From Bombella saccharophila (GTDB lineage: Bacteria; Pseudomonadota; Alphaproteobacteria; Acetobacterales; Acetobacteraceae), in assembly GCF_026385475.1 (NCBI RefSeq), contig NZ_JANIDW010000002.1:310001-374000 (forward strand): a stretch of DNA of 64,000 nt. Direction: 5' to 3'. The translations under genes and the position numbers were made by a program. The notes under the pieces were generated by a model. The model saw only the letters and a list, made by a program, of their open reading frames with translations. It had not been told where the DNA came from and did not search any database. Of the stretch, positions 18,840 to 28,181 are shown piece after piece. Position 1 is the stretch's first letter, and each line of letters begins with the position of its first letter.

Positions 18840-21344
18840 ATGCAGCGTGGTGTGATGTCAGAGCCTTTACCGGTAACAGAGATTTTGCCCGCGCTGCATG
18901 AGGCCTTGCTCGCGGGGCCGAATCTCGTTCTCGTAGCTCCACCGGGTGCGGGTAAGACGACAACCGTCCCTCCCTTTTTGTTAGAGCGTGCTCCGGCATG
19001 GTTGGGGGCGGGGCGTATTTTGTTGGTCGAGCCACGGCGTGTAGCGGTGCGGGCTGCGGCGCAGCGTATGGCCGCTTTGCGAGGGGAAGCCCCCGGTGGG
19101 GTGATTGGGTATCGTACCCGGCTGGAGAGTGCGGTTTCTACCCAAACGCGTATTGAGGTTGTAACAGAAGGGCTATTGGTCCGCCGCCTTGTGGCAGACC
19201 CGCTTTTGGAGGGCGTGGCTGCTGTTATTTTCGATGAGGTGCATGAGCGTTCCCTCGATGGAGATACGGCTTTAGGATTCTGCCGTGATGTGCAGCAGAA
19301 CTTTCGGCCGGATTTACGCCTCATAGCGATGTCTGCCACCTTAGAGGCTAGCCTTTTTACAACCGCTTTGCAGGCTCCATTGCTTGAGAGTGATGGGCGG
19401 CACTACCCTGTAGAAATTCGCCATAGGCGGGATATAGGCCATCTGCGGGATTTACCAGAGGCATGCGCGCACGCCGTGGCGCAAGCATGGCAGGAGGAAG
19501 AAGGCTCTATTCTAGCTTTCTTACCCGGTATAGGGGAGATACGCCGCACAGAGGCTTTTTTGCAGCGTCTTTTGGGCGAGCAAGCTCCACTTTATCCCCT
19601 GTATGGGGAACAATCGGTTGAGGACCAAGCCCGTGCGTTAGATCCCACCTCAGGACGGCGGATTGTATTGGCGACCTCCATTGCAGAAACTTCTGTTACC
19701 GTACCGGGGGTGCGTGTGGTGGTAGATGGTGGGTGGCGGCGTTTGCCACAGCGTGATGCCAGTACGGGCTTACCGCGGTTGCACACACGCCGCATCTCCC
19801 GCGCTACGGCGGAGCAACGGGCAGGGCGCGCAGGGCGGCAAGCCCCCGGTGTGGCTATTCGTTTATGGTCGGAGATGACACAGCGCAGTTTGATTGTGCA
19901 GGACATCCCCGCCATTTTAGAGGCTGATTTATGTGATTTTGCCCTCCTGACAGCGGCATGGCAGCAAGCGATGGGGACAGAGCCAAAGGCTCTACCTTTG
20001 CTCGATCCTGCCCCTGCTGGTGGCCTTGCAGCGGCACAAGCATTGCTACATGAGTTAGGGGCGTTGGATAAAGAGGGAGTGTTAACCCCTCTTGGGCAGA
20101 GGATGATTAATTTTGGCACGCATCCTCGTTTAGCTGCCTTGCTGTGCGCTGCGCGTACGGTGGAGGAGCAAGCAGTAGCAGCGTGTTTAGCCGCCTTGTT
20201 GGAGGAGCGTGACCCCTTGAGAGGGCGCGAGGGTATGGGGGAGGCCCTCTCGGCAGATATTCGGCTGCGTTTGAGGCTCTTTACCCATGATGATGGGCGT
20301 GTGCCGCGCCCTGTGATGCGTAGGCTCCAACAAGCGGCGGAGCGTTTTTGGCAGCGTGGTGGGCAAAAGGGTGGCCGTCGCCAATTAGCAGAATATGTGA
20401 CGGCAGGTATGCAGGGCTATGGCGTGGGGCGTTTGATCGCGGCGGGTTTCCCTGATCGTCTCGCACAGCGGACCCATGCGGAAGGACGTTATCGCCTTGC
20501 AGGGGGTGGGAGTGCGCGGCTCAATGCGGCGGACCCTTTAGTGAAGGAGGAGCTTTTAGCGGGGGCGGCCTTTCATAGTGGTAAGGGTACGAGCATGACC
20601 CTTGCTGCCCCCGTGACAATGGATGAGCTGCCTGATTCCGTTAAAGCCTGTATGCAGGAGCAGCGGGAGCCTGCTCTTGATGGTACTTCGGGCAAGGTAA
20701 TTGTACGTCAGAGAGTACGGTTGGGGGCTCTTATCCTAAGGGATAAAAATGTACCCCCATTGCCAGAGGATATTACCACGGCCTTGCTTGCCAAAGTGCA
20801 GGCAGACCTTCCTCGTTATGTGGAATGGTCCGATACAGCGCGGCAGATGCAAGCGCGCGTCGCCCTTGCGCGGACGCATTACGCGCCTCATTTGCCGGAT
20901 ATAAGCGATGATGCGTTAATGCAGTCTATGGAATGGCTGGAGCCGTGGCTTGCGGGGATGGACCGCCTCGCTCAGCTTAAAGAGTTGGATATGACGGCTA
21001 TTCTGACGAGCTTATTATCTTATGAGGACCAACAAGAGCTTGCGCGCCAGCTTCCTACTCATGTGGCATTAAAGGGGGGACATAGGCGGATTGATTATAC
21101 AACGGTCATCCCCTCTCTTGCAGCGCGTGCGCAGGATTTTTACGGGATAATGTCGCTGCCAAAATTGGCAGGTGGTAAGGTGCCCTTACAAGCGACCTTG
21201 CTCTCCCCGGCAGGGCGTCCGCAGGCTGTTACAGCGGATTTAGCGCAGTTTTGGAAGGCGGGTTGGTTGGATATGCGGCGGGATATGCGTGGGCGGTATC
21301 CTAAACATCATTGGCCAGAAAACCCCGCTGATGAGACGTCCTAA
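18840..21344 (+). CDS. hrpB: ATP-dependent RNA helicase HrpB
   Basis: DEAH-box helicase of 834 residues, the usual HrpB length. Walker A APPGAGKTT lies at about 33-41, DEVHERS (motif II) near 137, SAT motif III in AMSATLEA, and the motif VI-like TAEQRAGRAGRQAPG near 325. The C-terminal HA2 and HrpB-specific domains follow. The exact cellular RNA target is unsettled in bacteria. A second ATG five codons in is an alternative start; neither has a clear ribosome binding site, and translation may be coupled to apt. Confidence 0.95.
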   Translation: MQRGVMSEPLPVTEILPALHEALLAGPNLVLVAPPGAGKTTTVPPFLLERAPAWLGAGRILLVEPRRVAVRAAAQRMAALRGEAPGGVIGYRTRLESAVSTQTRIEVVTEGLLVRRLVADPLLEGVAAVIFDEVHERSLDGDTALGFCRDVQQNFRPDLRLIAMSATLEASLFTTALQAPLLESDGRHYPVEIRHRRDIGHLRDLPEACAHAVAQAWQEEEGSILAFLPGIGEIRRTEAFLQRLLGEQAPLYPLYGEQSVEDQARALDPTSGRRIVLATSIAETSVTVPGVRVVVDGGWRRLPQRDASTGLPRLHTRRISRATAEQRAGRAGRQAPGVAIRLWSEMTQRSLIVQDIPAILEADLCDFALLTAAWQQAMGTEPKALPLLDPAPAGGLAAAQALLHELGALDKEGVLTPLGQRMINFGTHPRLAALLCAARTVEEQAVAACLAALLEERDPLRGREGMGEALSADIRLRLRLFTHDDGRVPRPVMRRLQQAAERFWQRGGQKGGRRQLAEYVTAGMQGYGVGRLIAAGFPDRLAQRTHAEGRYRLAGGGSARLNAADPLVKEELLAGAAFHSGKGTSMTLAAPVTMDELPDSVKACMQEQREPALDGTSGKVIVRQRVRLGALILRDKNVPPLPEDITTALLAKVQADLPRYVEWSDTARQMQARVALARTHYAPHLPDISDDALMQSMEWLEPWLAGMDRLAQLKELDMTAILTSLLSYEDQQELARQLPTHVALKGGHRRIDYTTVIPSLAARAQDFYGIMSLPKLAGGKVPLQATLLSPAGRPQAVTADLAQFWKAGWLDMRRDMRGRYPKHHWPENPADETS

Positions 21345-21452
21345 GAGGCGGTATAAAGGGGCTGCCTGTAGGATTGTGTGAGGGAGTGTGATAGGGGGTA
21401 TAGGGAGTCGTTTGGCCGCGTTATGGCTGTTATGGAAGGGAATGAGGTATTC

Positions 21453-22727
21453 ATGCAGCCGGTAATAAGGCATGTGGTCTGGTCTGTTTTAGTCCCAGCG
21501 GCTGTTGGGAGTGTGGCGGCGATGGGCATATGCCTATGGTGGGTCCCTGGTGGGGAGAAGGTCCCTACACCCATCCGTAATACGCGGTTTTATCAAGCTG
21601 TGCATCACCCCCCTGTGCCGGTATCGTCCCCTTTGGTGTTGCCTTCAGCAGCTGTGCCGGCGTCGTCTCCTACGGCAGGGGGCACTCAGCGTGACCCTGT
21701 AGCTGTGCGGGAAGCCTTGAGTTTGCCTAGTTTTGCCCCGTTGGTGCACCAGGTGATTCCGGCTGTTGTGAATATTTCTATCTCTCATGGGCCGGTGAAT
21801 GACGATGAGGACGGGGCTGCCTCAACCTCTCCTCAAAAAACACCAGCGCGCAAAATGGCACCCATCCCTGCCCCTCATCGGCGGCATCGGGGACAGAAAC
21901 ATCATGTCGTTCGGCCTGCTGATGATGATTTAACTGGCGCAGGGTCCGGCTTTGTCGTGGATGCTTCGGGCATTATCGTGACGAACCGGCATGTGATAGG
22001 CCATGCCTCGCGGATTATGGTTTCGCTCTCTGATGGGCGGTCGCTTAAAGCGCGGAGTTTGGGGGAGGACCCCATGACTGATATCGCCGTTATCAAGGTC
22101 GATAGCCCGACCCCGCTCCCCTCTGTGACATGGGGGGATAGCCGGCAGGTAGAGATTGGCGATTGGATTTTGGTTGCTGGGAATCCTTTTGGTTTTGGCT
22201 CCTCCGTTACGGCGGGGATTGTCTCTGCTGTAGGGCGGGATTTAGGCAGTGGTGCGCTGGATGACTTCATGCAGCTTGATGCCCCTATTAACCCCGGTAA
22301 TTCCGGCGGACCAGCCTTTAACCTTCAAGGGCAGGTTGTGGCGATGAATGCCGCGATCGCCTCGCCCAGTGATGGCTCGGTGGGGATTGGCTTTGGCATC
22401 CCCTCAGAGATTGTAGCCCCGGTTGTGGAATCGATTCGTAAGACTGGTCATGTGGAGCATGGCTGGCTTGGGGTCACATTGAATGACGCAAGTGCGCCTA
22501 TGTGGGTGGAGGATGTGGACCCACACGGGGCGGCTTGGCAGGGCGGTTTGCGGAAAAAAGACGCCATCCTCGCTATTGGTGATGTGCCTGTGCATGATGC
22601 ACGGACAGTATTACGCAGTGTCGCAGCGGCACATCCGGGAACCGTCTTTAACTTTACCATCCGCCGGGAGGGGAAAGAGATGACCCTCCCTGTAACGCTC
22701 GGTAAACGCCCTATAGCGGATTTTTAA
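21453..22727 (+). CDS. Membrane-anchored HtrA/DegS-type serine protease
   Basis: 424 residues from the ATG at 21453 (GAGG six bases upstream; the frame is open for 25 more codons). An uncleaved-looking N-terminal membrane anchor (about 7-31) is followed by a long Pro/Ser/His-rich linker (about 36-155). The trypsin-like domain has H180 (NRHV), D210 (TDIAV) and S284 (GNSGGP), so the triad is complete. A single PDZ domain occupies about 335-420. The architecture is like DegS, a periplasmic site-1 protease, although no RseA partner is in the window. It differs from the two-PDZ HtrA at 58666. Confidence 0.9.
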   Translation: MQPVIRHVVWSVLVPAAVGSVAAMGICLWWVPGGEKVPTPIRNTRFYQAVHHPPVPVSSPLVLPSAAVPASSPTAGGTQRDPVAVREALSLPSFAPLVHQVIPAVVNISISHGPVNDDEDGAASTSPQKTPARKMAPIPAPHRRHRGQKHHVVRPADDDLTGAGSGFVVDASGIIVTNRHVIGHASRIMVSLSDGRSLKARSLGEDPMTDIAVIKVDSPTPLPSVTWGDSRQVEIGDWILVAGNPFGFGSSVTAGIVSAVGRDLGSGALDDFMQLDAPINPGNSGGPAFNLQGQVVAMNAAIASPSDGSVGIGFGIPSEIVAPVVESIRKTGHVEHGWLGVTLNDASAPMWVEDVDPHGAAWQGGLRKKDAILAIGDVPVHDARTVLRSVAAAHPGTVFNFTIRREGKEMTLPVTLGKRPIADF

Positions 22728-22729
22728 AC

Positions 22730-22757
22730 GGGGGCGCGTCTATATGGCCCCCTTTCT
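22730..22757 (+). terminator. Terminator after the HtrA gene
   Basis: GGGGGC (22730-22735) pairs with GCCCCC (22747-22752) and is followed by TTTCTTCTT. It lies between the convergent HtrA and SIMPL-domain genes. Confidence 0.65.
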
Positions 22758-22759
22758 TC

Positions 22760-23569
22760 TTAGGGAGTAGGAGGGGTGTTCTTCTCCAGCTTATCAGCCA
22801 ATAGGGCTTGAGCATGGATGGTAACACGGATTGTTTGTACCTCTGCCGTGCTGCTAGGGGGTGTAGCGGCACTGCGCATCTCGGCCATCATGAGCATGGG
22901 GGGGCGAGGCTCAAGCGGATTTATGGGGCCTTGCCCCCCAATATGGACGCGCTCTAGCCGGATTAAGGAGAGACCAAGGGCAGCGGCATCCTCCTCTGCC
23001 TGTTGGCGGAGTTTTTTAAGCGCACCAAGGCGGGCTTGTTGCTCTAGCGTTTCACGCAGTTGGGGGTTGAGGGTCCATTGCATGCTCTCAATGCTCAGAC
23101 CAAGCTGTTGGAGCTTCTCCGTCATAGCGAGGAGCTGCTCGCGGTCTTGGCTGCTTAATGTCAGGCTTTGTTGGGCAACCCAGCTATGTTTGTTATGGGG
23201 GCCGTATTCCTCCCCAACCATATAATTATCGGCCGTGCTTTTAATAGCGGATTGAGCATTAAGGAGCTTCATCGCCGCATTAACGCGTTGATTGAGCTGC
23301 TGCTGCGCACTGCTGGGGGTGGCATTTTCGGCCTTAGCAGAGAGATGAATAATGAGCGTATCGGCCGTTGCTTGTGCTTCATCAGAGACAGTGAAGCTTA
23401 GTTCCGTACCGCGAGGATGAGGCATAGGCGGCGGTGGCGGTGCTTGGTGAGGGGGGAGTAGGGCCTCCCCCTCAGGCGCGGCGGAAGCAACGGAGAGGGG
23501 GGTTACCAACAAAGACCCTGCGGCGAATGTCGCTAGACTCAACGCGGTAAGGGGGTGACGTAGGCTCAT
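22760..23569 (-). CDS. SIMPL-domain (DUF541) exported protein
   Basis: 269 residues with an N-terminal signal peptide (cleavage probable near the ASA segment at about 28-31). The mature part opens with a Pro-rich patch (PPHQAPPPPPMPHPRG), then the SIMPL domain beginning LSFTVSDEAQATADT and ending AEVQTIRVTIHAQ. The family is periplasmic or outer-membrane-associated, with suggested roles in oxidative stress and signalling but no fixed biochemistry. Its ATG overlaps the stop of the upstream small exported protein (ATGA), so the two are almost certainly translated together. Confidence 0.88.
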   Translation of the reverse strand: MSLRHPLTALSLATFAAGSLLVTPLSVASAAPEGEALLPPHQAPPPPPMPHPRGTELSFTVSDEAQATADTLIIHLSAKAENATPSSAQQQLNQRVNAAMKLLNAQSAIKSTADNYMVGEEYGPHNKHSWVAQQSLTLSSQDREQLLAMTEKLQQLGLSIESMQWTLNPQLRETLEQQARLGALKKLRQQAEEDAAALGLSLIRLERVHIGGQGPINPLEPRPPMLMMAEMRSAATPPSSTAEVQTIRVTIHAQALLADKLEKNTPPTP

Positions 23570-23910
23570 TGACGAGGTCCTTCTTCCTGATTTTTGAGGA
23601 GAACAAGCGCGCGCCGCAAACGGCCTATCCCTGCGCGAATGTGATTTTGTTGGCAGAGTTCCCGGCCTTCTTCTAACAAATGTTGGGCATCATCCATGGC
23701 GCCAACAGGGACATTATGGGGGGTGCGTATTTTCTCAGCCAGATGCTCACTGAGTTGGGCGCAATAAGCTGGACTATCACTAGTAATGACAAGGTCTTGA
23801 GGGGGTGGAGATGAGTCTCCATCCGATAAGAGTGAGGCTCTCGCAATGTTCGGCCGCATTGTTAGCGGGATGACAAGAATTAGAGCCGTGAGTGAGCAAA
23901 TGGTGCGCAT
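23566..23910 (-). CDS. Small exported protein of unknown function
   Basis: 114 residues. A signal peptide (about 1-25, hydrophobic core SLTALILVIPL) is followed by a mature part with two cysteines (AYCAQLSEHL and RELCQQNHI) that could form a disulfide, and a helical C-terminus rich in Leu and Arg (IGRLRRALVLL). I do not recognise a family. The 4-base overlap with the SIMPL gene suggests that the two act together in the periplasm. Confidence 0.7.
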   Translation of the reverse strand: MRTICSLTALILVIPLTMRPNIARASLLSDGDSSPPPQDLVITSDSPAYCAQLSEHLAEKIRTPHNVPVGAMDDAQHLLEEGRELCQQNHIRAGIGRLRRALVLLKNQEEGPRQ

Positions 23911-23986
23911 GGGTACAACGGTATCATAGAAACTACACTTTTAAGATGAGTAAGGTATGAAACTTTCGTAAGGCATAGCGGGGTAT

Positions 23987-25489
23987 TCATGCATGGGACG
24001 CTGTTGTTGTGGTGTGGTCCGCGTCTTGTTGTAGAAGCGGGAGGAAGAGTGTGACCTTCAACCCCGGATTCGTGCGTGTGAGGATAAGGCGGCCATGATG
24101 AAGGCTCGTTACCGCTTGGACGAGGGAGAGCCCAAGGCCAGAGCCAGGCGTATGGCGGGCACTTTCGGCACGGAAGAAGCGTTCATGCGCACGGAGAATA
24201 TCAGCTTCATTCATCCCCGGCCCTTGGTCTTGCACACTAATTTCTATCCCAGTGGGGGTGGTGTGCGCTGTATGACCACGCGGTGTAATGGCTGTAACGG
24301 GGCGGGCTGTGAGGGAGAGTAGGCTACGAGGGGGGGAAAACTTAATCGCGTTATCTAACAGATTCGCCAAAGCCTGTTGGAGCATACGCTCATCCCCATA
24401 AAGAGGGGGCAGTGGGCTGATATCCATATGGAGGCTTAACCCTGCATCTTCAGCAGAGGCTTCATATAATTCCGCCATATTAGTGAGGAGTTGGTTAAGG
24501 TCCACCATAGTAAAGGCGGAGCGACGGGCCCCGGCCTCAATTTGGGCAATGCGGAGGAGGGCTTCAAAGATACCGGTAATATGGTCGAGGTCTTCAATCG
24601 CTTTGTCCGCCGCTAGGCGTAGCTCATCAGGTGAGGAGGCAGAAAAGAGCGCTTCTTCAAGTTGGTTACGGGCGCGGGTGATGGGGGTGCGGAGGTCATG
24701 AGCAATGGCGTTGGAGACTTGGCGGACCCCTTCCATCAACCGGTTGATTCGGTCCAGCATGGTGTTGACCGTCTCAGCAACAAGGTCCGTCTCGCTGCCT
24801 GTGAGGGCGATGCGGTGGTTAAGGTCCCCACTTGCCACAGCAGAGGCCGTGCGAGCGATGGAGCCAACAATACGGCGGAAGAGATTACGCACCACTAAAG
24901 CCCCGCCAATAGCGAGGAGGGCAATCATCACAGCACACCAAATGAGGGTACGGGTGATGACCGTACTGAGGAGGGCGCGGCCCCTGATGTCATGCCCGAC
25001 AATGAGCTTAAAGCCGTGGGTGAGGTGGTAGGCTTTAAATTGCGCGGGGGTGGAGAAGGTATAACGGCGGATGGTAAGCTCGTAAAAATGATCCATCTTT
25101 GTGATGGCAACGGGCCAGCCAGGTAGATTGCCCGCTAAACGTCGCCCGCGGCGGTCGACGAGCAAATAGAGGGCATCATCATCAATATTTTGTTCCAAGC
25201 GGTCTGTAATGGCGCTGCTGAGGGCAGGGGGGCCGCCATAGTGCCATCGCTGTGTGAGCTCCTGCGCATCGGTCTCTATAAAGGCACGGACATGCTGGGT
25301 GAGGAGGTTGGTACTACTCCACCAGATGAAGGATAAGAAAAGCGTGGCTGAGATAAGAAATAACACGCCATAGCCGAGGGCGAAGTTAATCCCAGCGGAG
25401 CGGATAGGCCAATGCCATCGCCCCACTTTGGTGGCATCACCCCGCCGCCATTGGAGCCAACGGCGCGGGGCTTTCTTATCCTTCTTCAT
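23987..25489 (-). CDS. Sensor histidine kinase (HAMP type)
   Basis: 500 residues. Two membrane segments (about 35-56 and 178-200) flank a periplasmic sensor region of about 120 residues; then come HAMP (about 201-253), a HisKA domain with phosphorylatable H264 in AIAHDLRTPITR, and an ATPase domain with N-box ALANLLDNAIKF and G-boxes DQGPGMN and GSGLGLSLV. It lies 24 bases downstream of an OmpR-type response regulator on the same strand, so the two are a cognate pair. The signal is unknown; the large periplasmic loop implies an extracytoplasmic cue. Confidence 0.93.
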   Translation of the reverse strand: MKKDKKAPRRWLQWRRGDATKVGRWHWPIRSAGINFALGYGVLFLISATLFLSFIWWSSTNLLTQHVRAFIETDAQELTQRWHYGGPPALSSAITDRLEQNIDDDALYLLVDRRGRRLAGNLPGWPVAITKMDHFYELTIRRYTFSTPAQFKAYHLTHGFKLIVGHDIRGRALLSTVITRTLIWCAVMIALLAIGGALVVRNLFRRIVGSIARTASAVASGDLNHRIALTGSETDLVAETVNTMLDRINRLMEGVRQVSNAIAHDLRTPITRARNQLEEALFSASSPDELRLAADKAIEDLDHITGIFEALLRIAQIEAGARRSAFTMVDLNQLLTNMAELYEASAEDAGLSLHMDISPLPPLYGDERMLQQALANLLDNAIKFSPPRSLLSLTARPVTAITPRGHTAHTTPTGIEISVQDQGPGMNEADILRAHERFFRAESARHTPGSGLGLSLVQAVTSLHHGRLILTRTNPGLKVTLFLPLLQQDADHTTTTASHA

Positions 25490-25513
25490 AAAGTAGCTAA
25501 CCTCTTATCCGCG

Positions 25514-26200
25514 CTAACTTTGTGTCGGGCGGAGGATATAGCCTGCATTGCGGACTGTATGAATGATGGCAGTCTCAAAAGGTTTATCAACCTTCTGCCG
25601 GAGACGGGAGACATGGACATCAATCACATTGGTCTGCGGGTCAAAATGATAATCCCAAACTTTCTCCAGCAGCATGGTGCGGGTTACAACCTGTCCTGCA
25701 TGGCGGACAAGGAACTCTAGGAGGCGGAACTCACGCGGTTGGAGGTCGATCTTCTGGCCTCCACGCCGTACCTCGCGGGAGAGGAGGTCTAATGTGAGGT
25801 CACCTACAGTGAGGGTTGTCTCTGGGGCGGTTTCATTATGCCCACGGCGGCCGAGGGCCTCCACACGGGCGAGAAGCTCGGAGAAGGCAAAAGGTTTTGT
25901 GACGTAATCATCCCCACCGGCACGCAACCCATCGACCCGGTCATCCACATCAGAGAGGGCAGAGAGCAATAGCACAGGGGTATTGTTCTTCTGGCTGCGG
26001 AGGGTCTCAAGAATATGCAAGCCATCGACTCCACCGGGGAGCATCCGGTCTAAGATGATAATATCGTATTTTTCTCCAACAGCGAGATAGAGCCCATCTT
26101 TGCCATTATCGGCATGGTCTACATCATGCCCAGCTTCTTTAAGACCTTTAAGGACAAAGGAGCGAACGGTGGGATCATCCTCAACCAGTAAGATATGCAT
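25514..26200 (-). CDS. OmpR-family response regulator
   Basis: 228 residues: a receiver domain with acidic pair EDD (7-9), phospho-acceptor D51 (IILDRMLPGG) and K near 102 (TKPF), then a winged-helix DNA-binding domain (about 130-225) with LQPREFRLLEFLVRH and VIDVHVSRLRQKVD. It controls genes together with the kinase encoded just downstream. Sequence style is close to CzcR/CopR-type regulators, which often respond to metals or envelope stress, but this is not firm. A divergent aldo-keto reductase gene begins 167 bases away. Confidence 0.93.
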   Translation of the reverse strand: MHILLVEDDPTVRSFVLKGLKEAGHDVDHADNGKDGLYLAVGEKYDIIILDRMLPGGVDGLHILETLRSQKNNTPVLLLSALSDVDDRVDGLRAGGDDYVTKPFAFSELLARVEALGRRGHNETAPETTLTVGDLTLDLLSREVRRGGQKIDLQPREFRLLEFLVRHAGQVVTRTMLLEKVWDYHFDPQTNVIDVHVSRLRQKVDKPFETAIIHTVRNAGYILRPTQS

Positions 26201-26366
26201 TGGTCCTGCCTGTTTCGTCTAGTCTGCTCTATAGAGCGTTTGTGCGCCTAGGATAGCGGTAAGCTGGGGGAAAAGGGAAGATCGCCCTTCAAGGGCTTTC
26301 TTGCCTCATATTACGGGCATGTTAGGATGTTGGAGACACTGTGATTGTAAGGAGAGGGGAATAGCC

Positions 26367-27416
26367 ATGCAATACAGACCCTTAGGGAGAACTAGCCTTA
26401 AAGTAAGCGAACTATGCTTAGGAACCATGACCTTTGGACAACAAAATACCGAGGCAGAAGGTCATGCTCAGCTCGATATGGCCCTCGAACATGGCGTAAA
26501 TTTCATCGACACGGCGGAATTATATTCCATCCCTCCGCGTGCAGAGACACAAGGCTCGACCGAGCGCATTGTGGGGAGTTGGCTAAAGGCGCGCGGTAAT
26601 CGTGATAAAATTATCCTAGCCAGCAAGGTGGTTGGGCGTAGCCAGAATGAGTGGTTCCGCCCCGATGGGGAGAAACCACGCCTGACACCGGGGCAGATTC
26701 GATATGCGATCGAGCAATCGCTCAAGCGGCTCAATACGGATTATTTGGACCTTTATCAGCTCCATTGGCCAGACCGTAAGATTAACATCTTTGGTGAAGG
26801 GGGTACGACCTTCCAAACCCTCTCTGATGCTGATGAAGTGCCGATTGCTGAGACATTAGGCGCATTGGGGGAGTTGGTGAAGGAAGGCAAGGTCCGTCAT
26901 GTAGGTTTATCTAACGAGACCGCATGGGGTGTGGCGGAGTTTTTGCGTGTTTCACGCGAGGAAAAACAGCCGCGTATTGCCTCTATCCAAAACGCCTATA
27001 ATCTGTTGAACCGCACTTATGAGATTGGCCTTGCCGAGATGGGCTTGCGGGAGGATGTCGGCTTATTGGCTTATTCTCCACTCGCGCAGGGCTATTTAAC
27101 GGGTAAATATCTGGATGGTGCCCGCCCACCGGGGGCGCGGACAACCCTCTTTGAGCGGGGGCAGCGTTACGAAAAACCGGGCGTTGATGATGCGATTCGT
27201 GCTTATCAGGCCCTTGCGAAAGAGAGCGGGTTAGACCTCGCCCAAATGGCGATTGCGTTTGTAACCACCCGTCCCTTTGTGGCCTCTAACATCATCGGGG
27301 CAACTAATTTGCAGCAGCTTGAGACGGCTCTAACATCCGTCAATCTCACCATTACGCCGGAGCTGGAGGAGAAGATTAACGCCATCCATCAGCTAAACGC
27401 CAACCCTGCCCCTTAA
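26367..27416 (+). CDS. Aldo-keto reductase, Tas-like
   Basis: 349 residues from the ATG at 26367, with AAGGAGAG upstream; the frame extends 22 codons further but without family similarity. Catalytic tetrad residues are visible: Asp and Tyr in FIDTAELYS, Lys in LASKVVG, and His in YQLHWPDR. The (beta/alpha)8 signature GKVRHVGLSNE and the C-terminal NADPH-binding IIGATNLQQLE are present. The protein resembles E. coli Tas and should reduce aldehydes or ketones with NADPH. A strong terminator follows. Confidence 0.93.
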   Translation: MQYRPLGRTSLKVSELCLGTMTFGQQNTEAEGHAQLDMALEHGVNFIDTAELYSIPPRAETQGSTERIVGSWLKARGNRDKIILASKVVGRSQNEWFRPDGEKPRLTPGQIRYAIEQSLKRLNTDYLDLYQLHWPDRKINIFGEGGTTFQTLSDADEVPIAETLGALGELVKEGKVRHVGLSNETAWGVAEFLRVSREEKQPRIASIQNAYNLLNRTYEIGLAEMGLREDVGLLAYSPLAQGYLTGKYLDGARPPGARTTLFERGQRYEKPGVDDAIRAYQALAKESGLDLAQMAIAFVTTRPFVASNIIGATNLQQLETALTSVNLTITPELEEKINAIHQLNANPAP

Positions 27417-27440
27417 GGGGAAGTATATAAAGTAAAGGGA

Positions 27441-27475
27441 GAGCCGGAGCATCATTATGTTCCGGCTCGTCTTTT
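27441..27475 (+). terminator. Terminator between the aldo-keto reductase and cytochrome c1 genes
   Basis: GAGCCGGA (27441-27448) pairs with TCCGGCTC (27461-27468) and is followed by GTCTTTT. It ends the plus-strand aldo-keto reductase transcript; the minus-strand genes end at 27474. Confidence 0.8.
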
Positions 27476-28181
27476 AGGGGGCATCCTTTTTTAAGACGCG
27501 CCACAGGGCAAGCAAAACCCCACTTAGTAGTGCGAGATAAAGCAGCACAGCCGTGCCGATAAAATGGCGGGTGCGTTTATGGCTATCATCAGCCCATTGG
27601 AGAAAGGCTGTGACATCGCTGGCCATTTGGGGGATGGTCGCTTTTGTCCCATCGGGGAAGTTGATAGCCCCCTCTTGCAAAGGCGGCCGCATTTTGAACT
27701 TGTGATGATGCGTGAGTGCCGTGGGGTTGTAATAAGTATGTGGGGCGAGTGTAACGCCGGGGGGAGCAGGGCGATAATCTGCAAGCATGTGGCGGATATA
27801 ATCCGGCCCACCGCGTATTGTGCGGACAATATGGGAGAGGTCTGGCGGGTAGTCCCCCCCATTATTCGCTTTGCCCACAGCGACACTAGGATAAGGGGAG
27901 GCAATGGGGCTTTCTAACCCTGTATGGCGTTGTTGTGCCCAATGCTGCAAGGCGGCAACATCTGGTTGTAACGCAATCATATCCCCATAATGGGCATGGT
28001 CCATACTATGGCAGGAGCTGCATATTTGCTGGAAGATGAGCAACCCGCGTTCTTCCGGCTTCATAATGGGGGGCGGAGTAGGGGATGCCGCCGTGATAGG
28101 GGCGGCGAGAGCAGGGCTAGCGGCCCCGCTGATGAGGGTGAATAGAGCAAAAGGAGCCCATAACAGACGGTGTGGCATCAT
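27474..28181 (-). CDS. petC: Cytochrome c1 of the bc1 complex
   Basis: About 235 residues from the ATG at complement 28179-28181, which overlaps the cytochrome b stop (ATGA); an upstream in-frame extension inside cytochrome b is not credible. A signal peptide (about 1-27, cut after ALA) exports the haem domain. The covalent haem motif CSSCH is at about 54-58, the expected axial Met lies in the later IPQMASDV segment, and one C-terminal membrane anchor (about 210-228) is present. It passes electrons from the Rieske centre to a soluble or membrane cytochrome c in the periplasm. Confidence 0.93.
   Translation of the reverse strand: MMPHRLLWAPFALFTLISGAASPALAAPITAASPTPPPIMKPEERGLLIFQQICSSCHSMDHAHYGDMIALQPDVAALQHWAQQRHTGLESPIASPYPSVAVGKANNGGDYPPDLSHIVRTIRGGPDYIRHMLADYRPAPPGVTLAPHTYYNPTALTHHHKFKMRPPLQEGAINFPDGTKATIPQMASDVTAFLQWADDSHKRTRHFIGTAVLLYLALLSGVLLALWRVLKKDAP

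Noticed and set aside
18746-19339. A 197-codon minus-strand frame in hrpB and apt
   Set aside because: Shadow of strongly supported hrpB; composition is Arg/Ser-rich as expected for an antisense frame.
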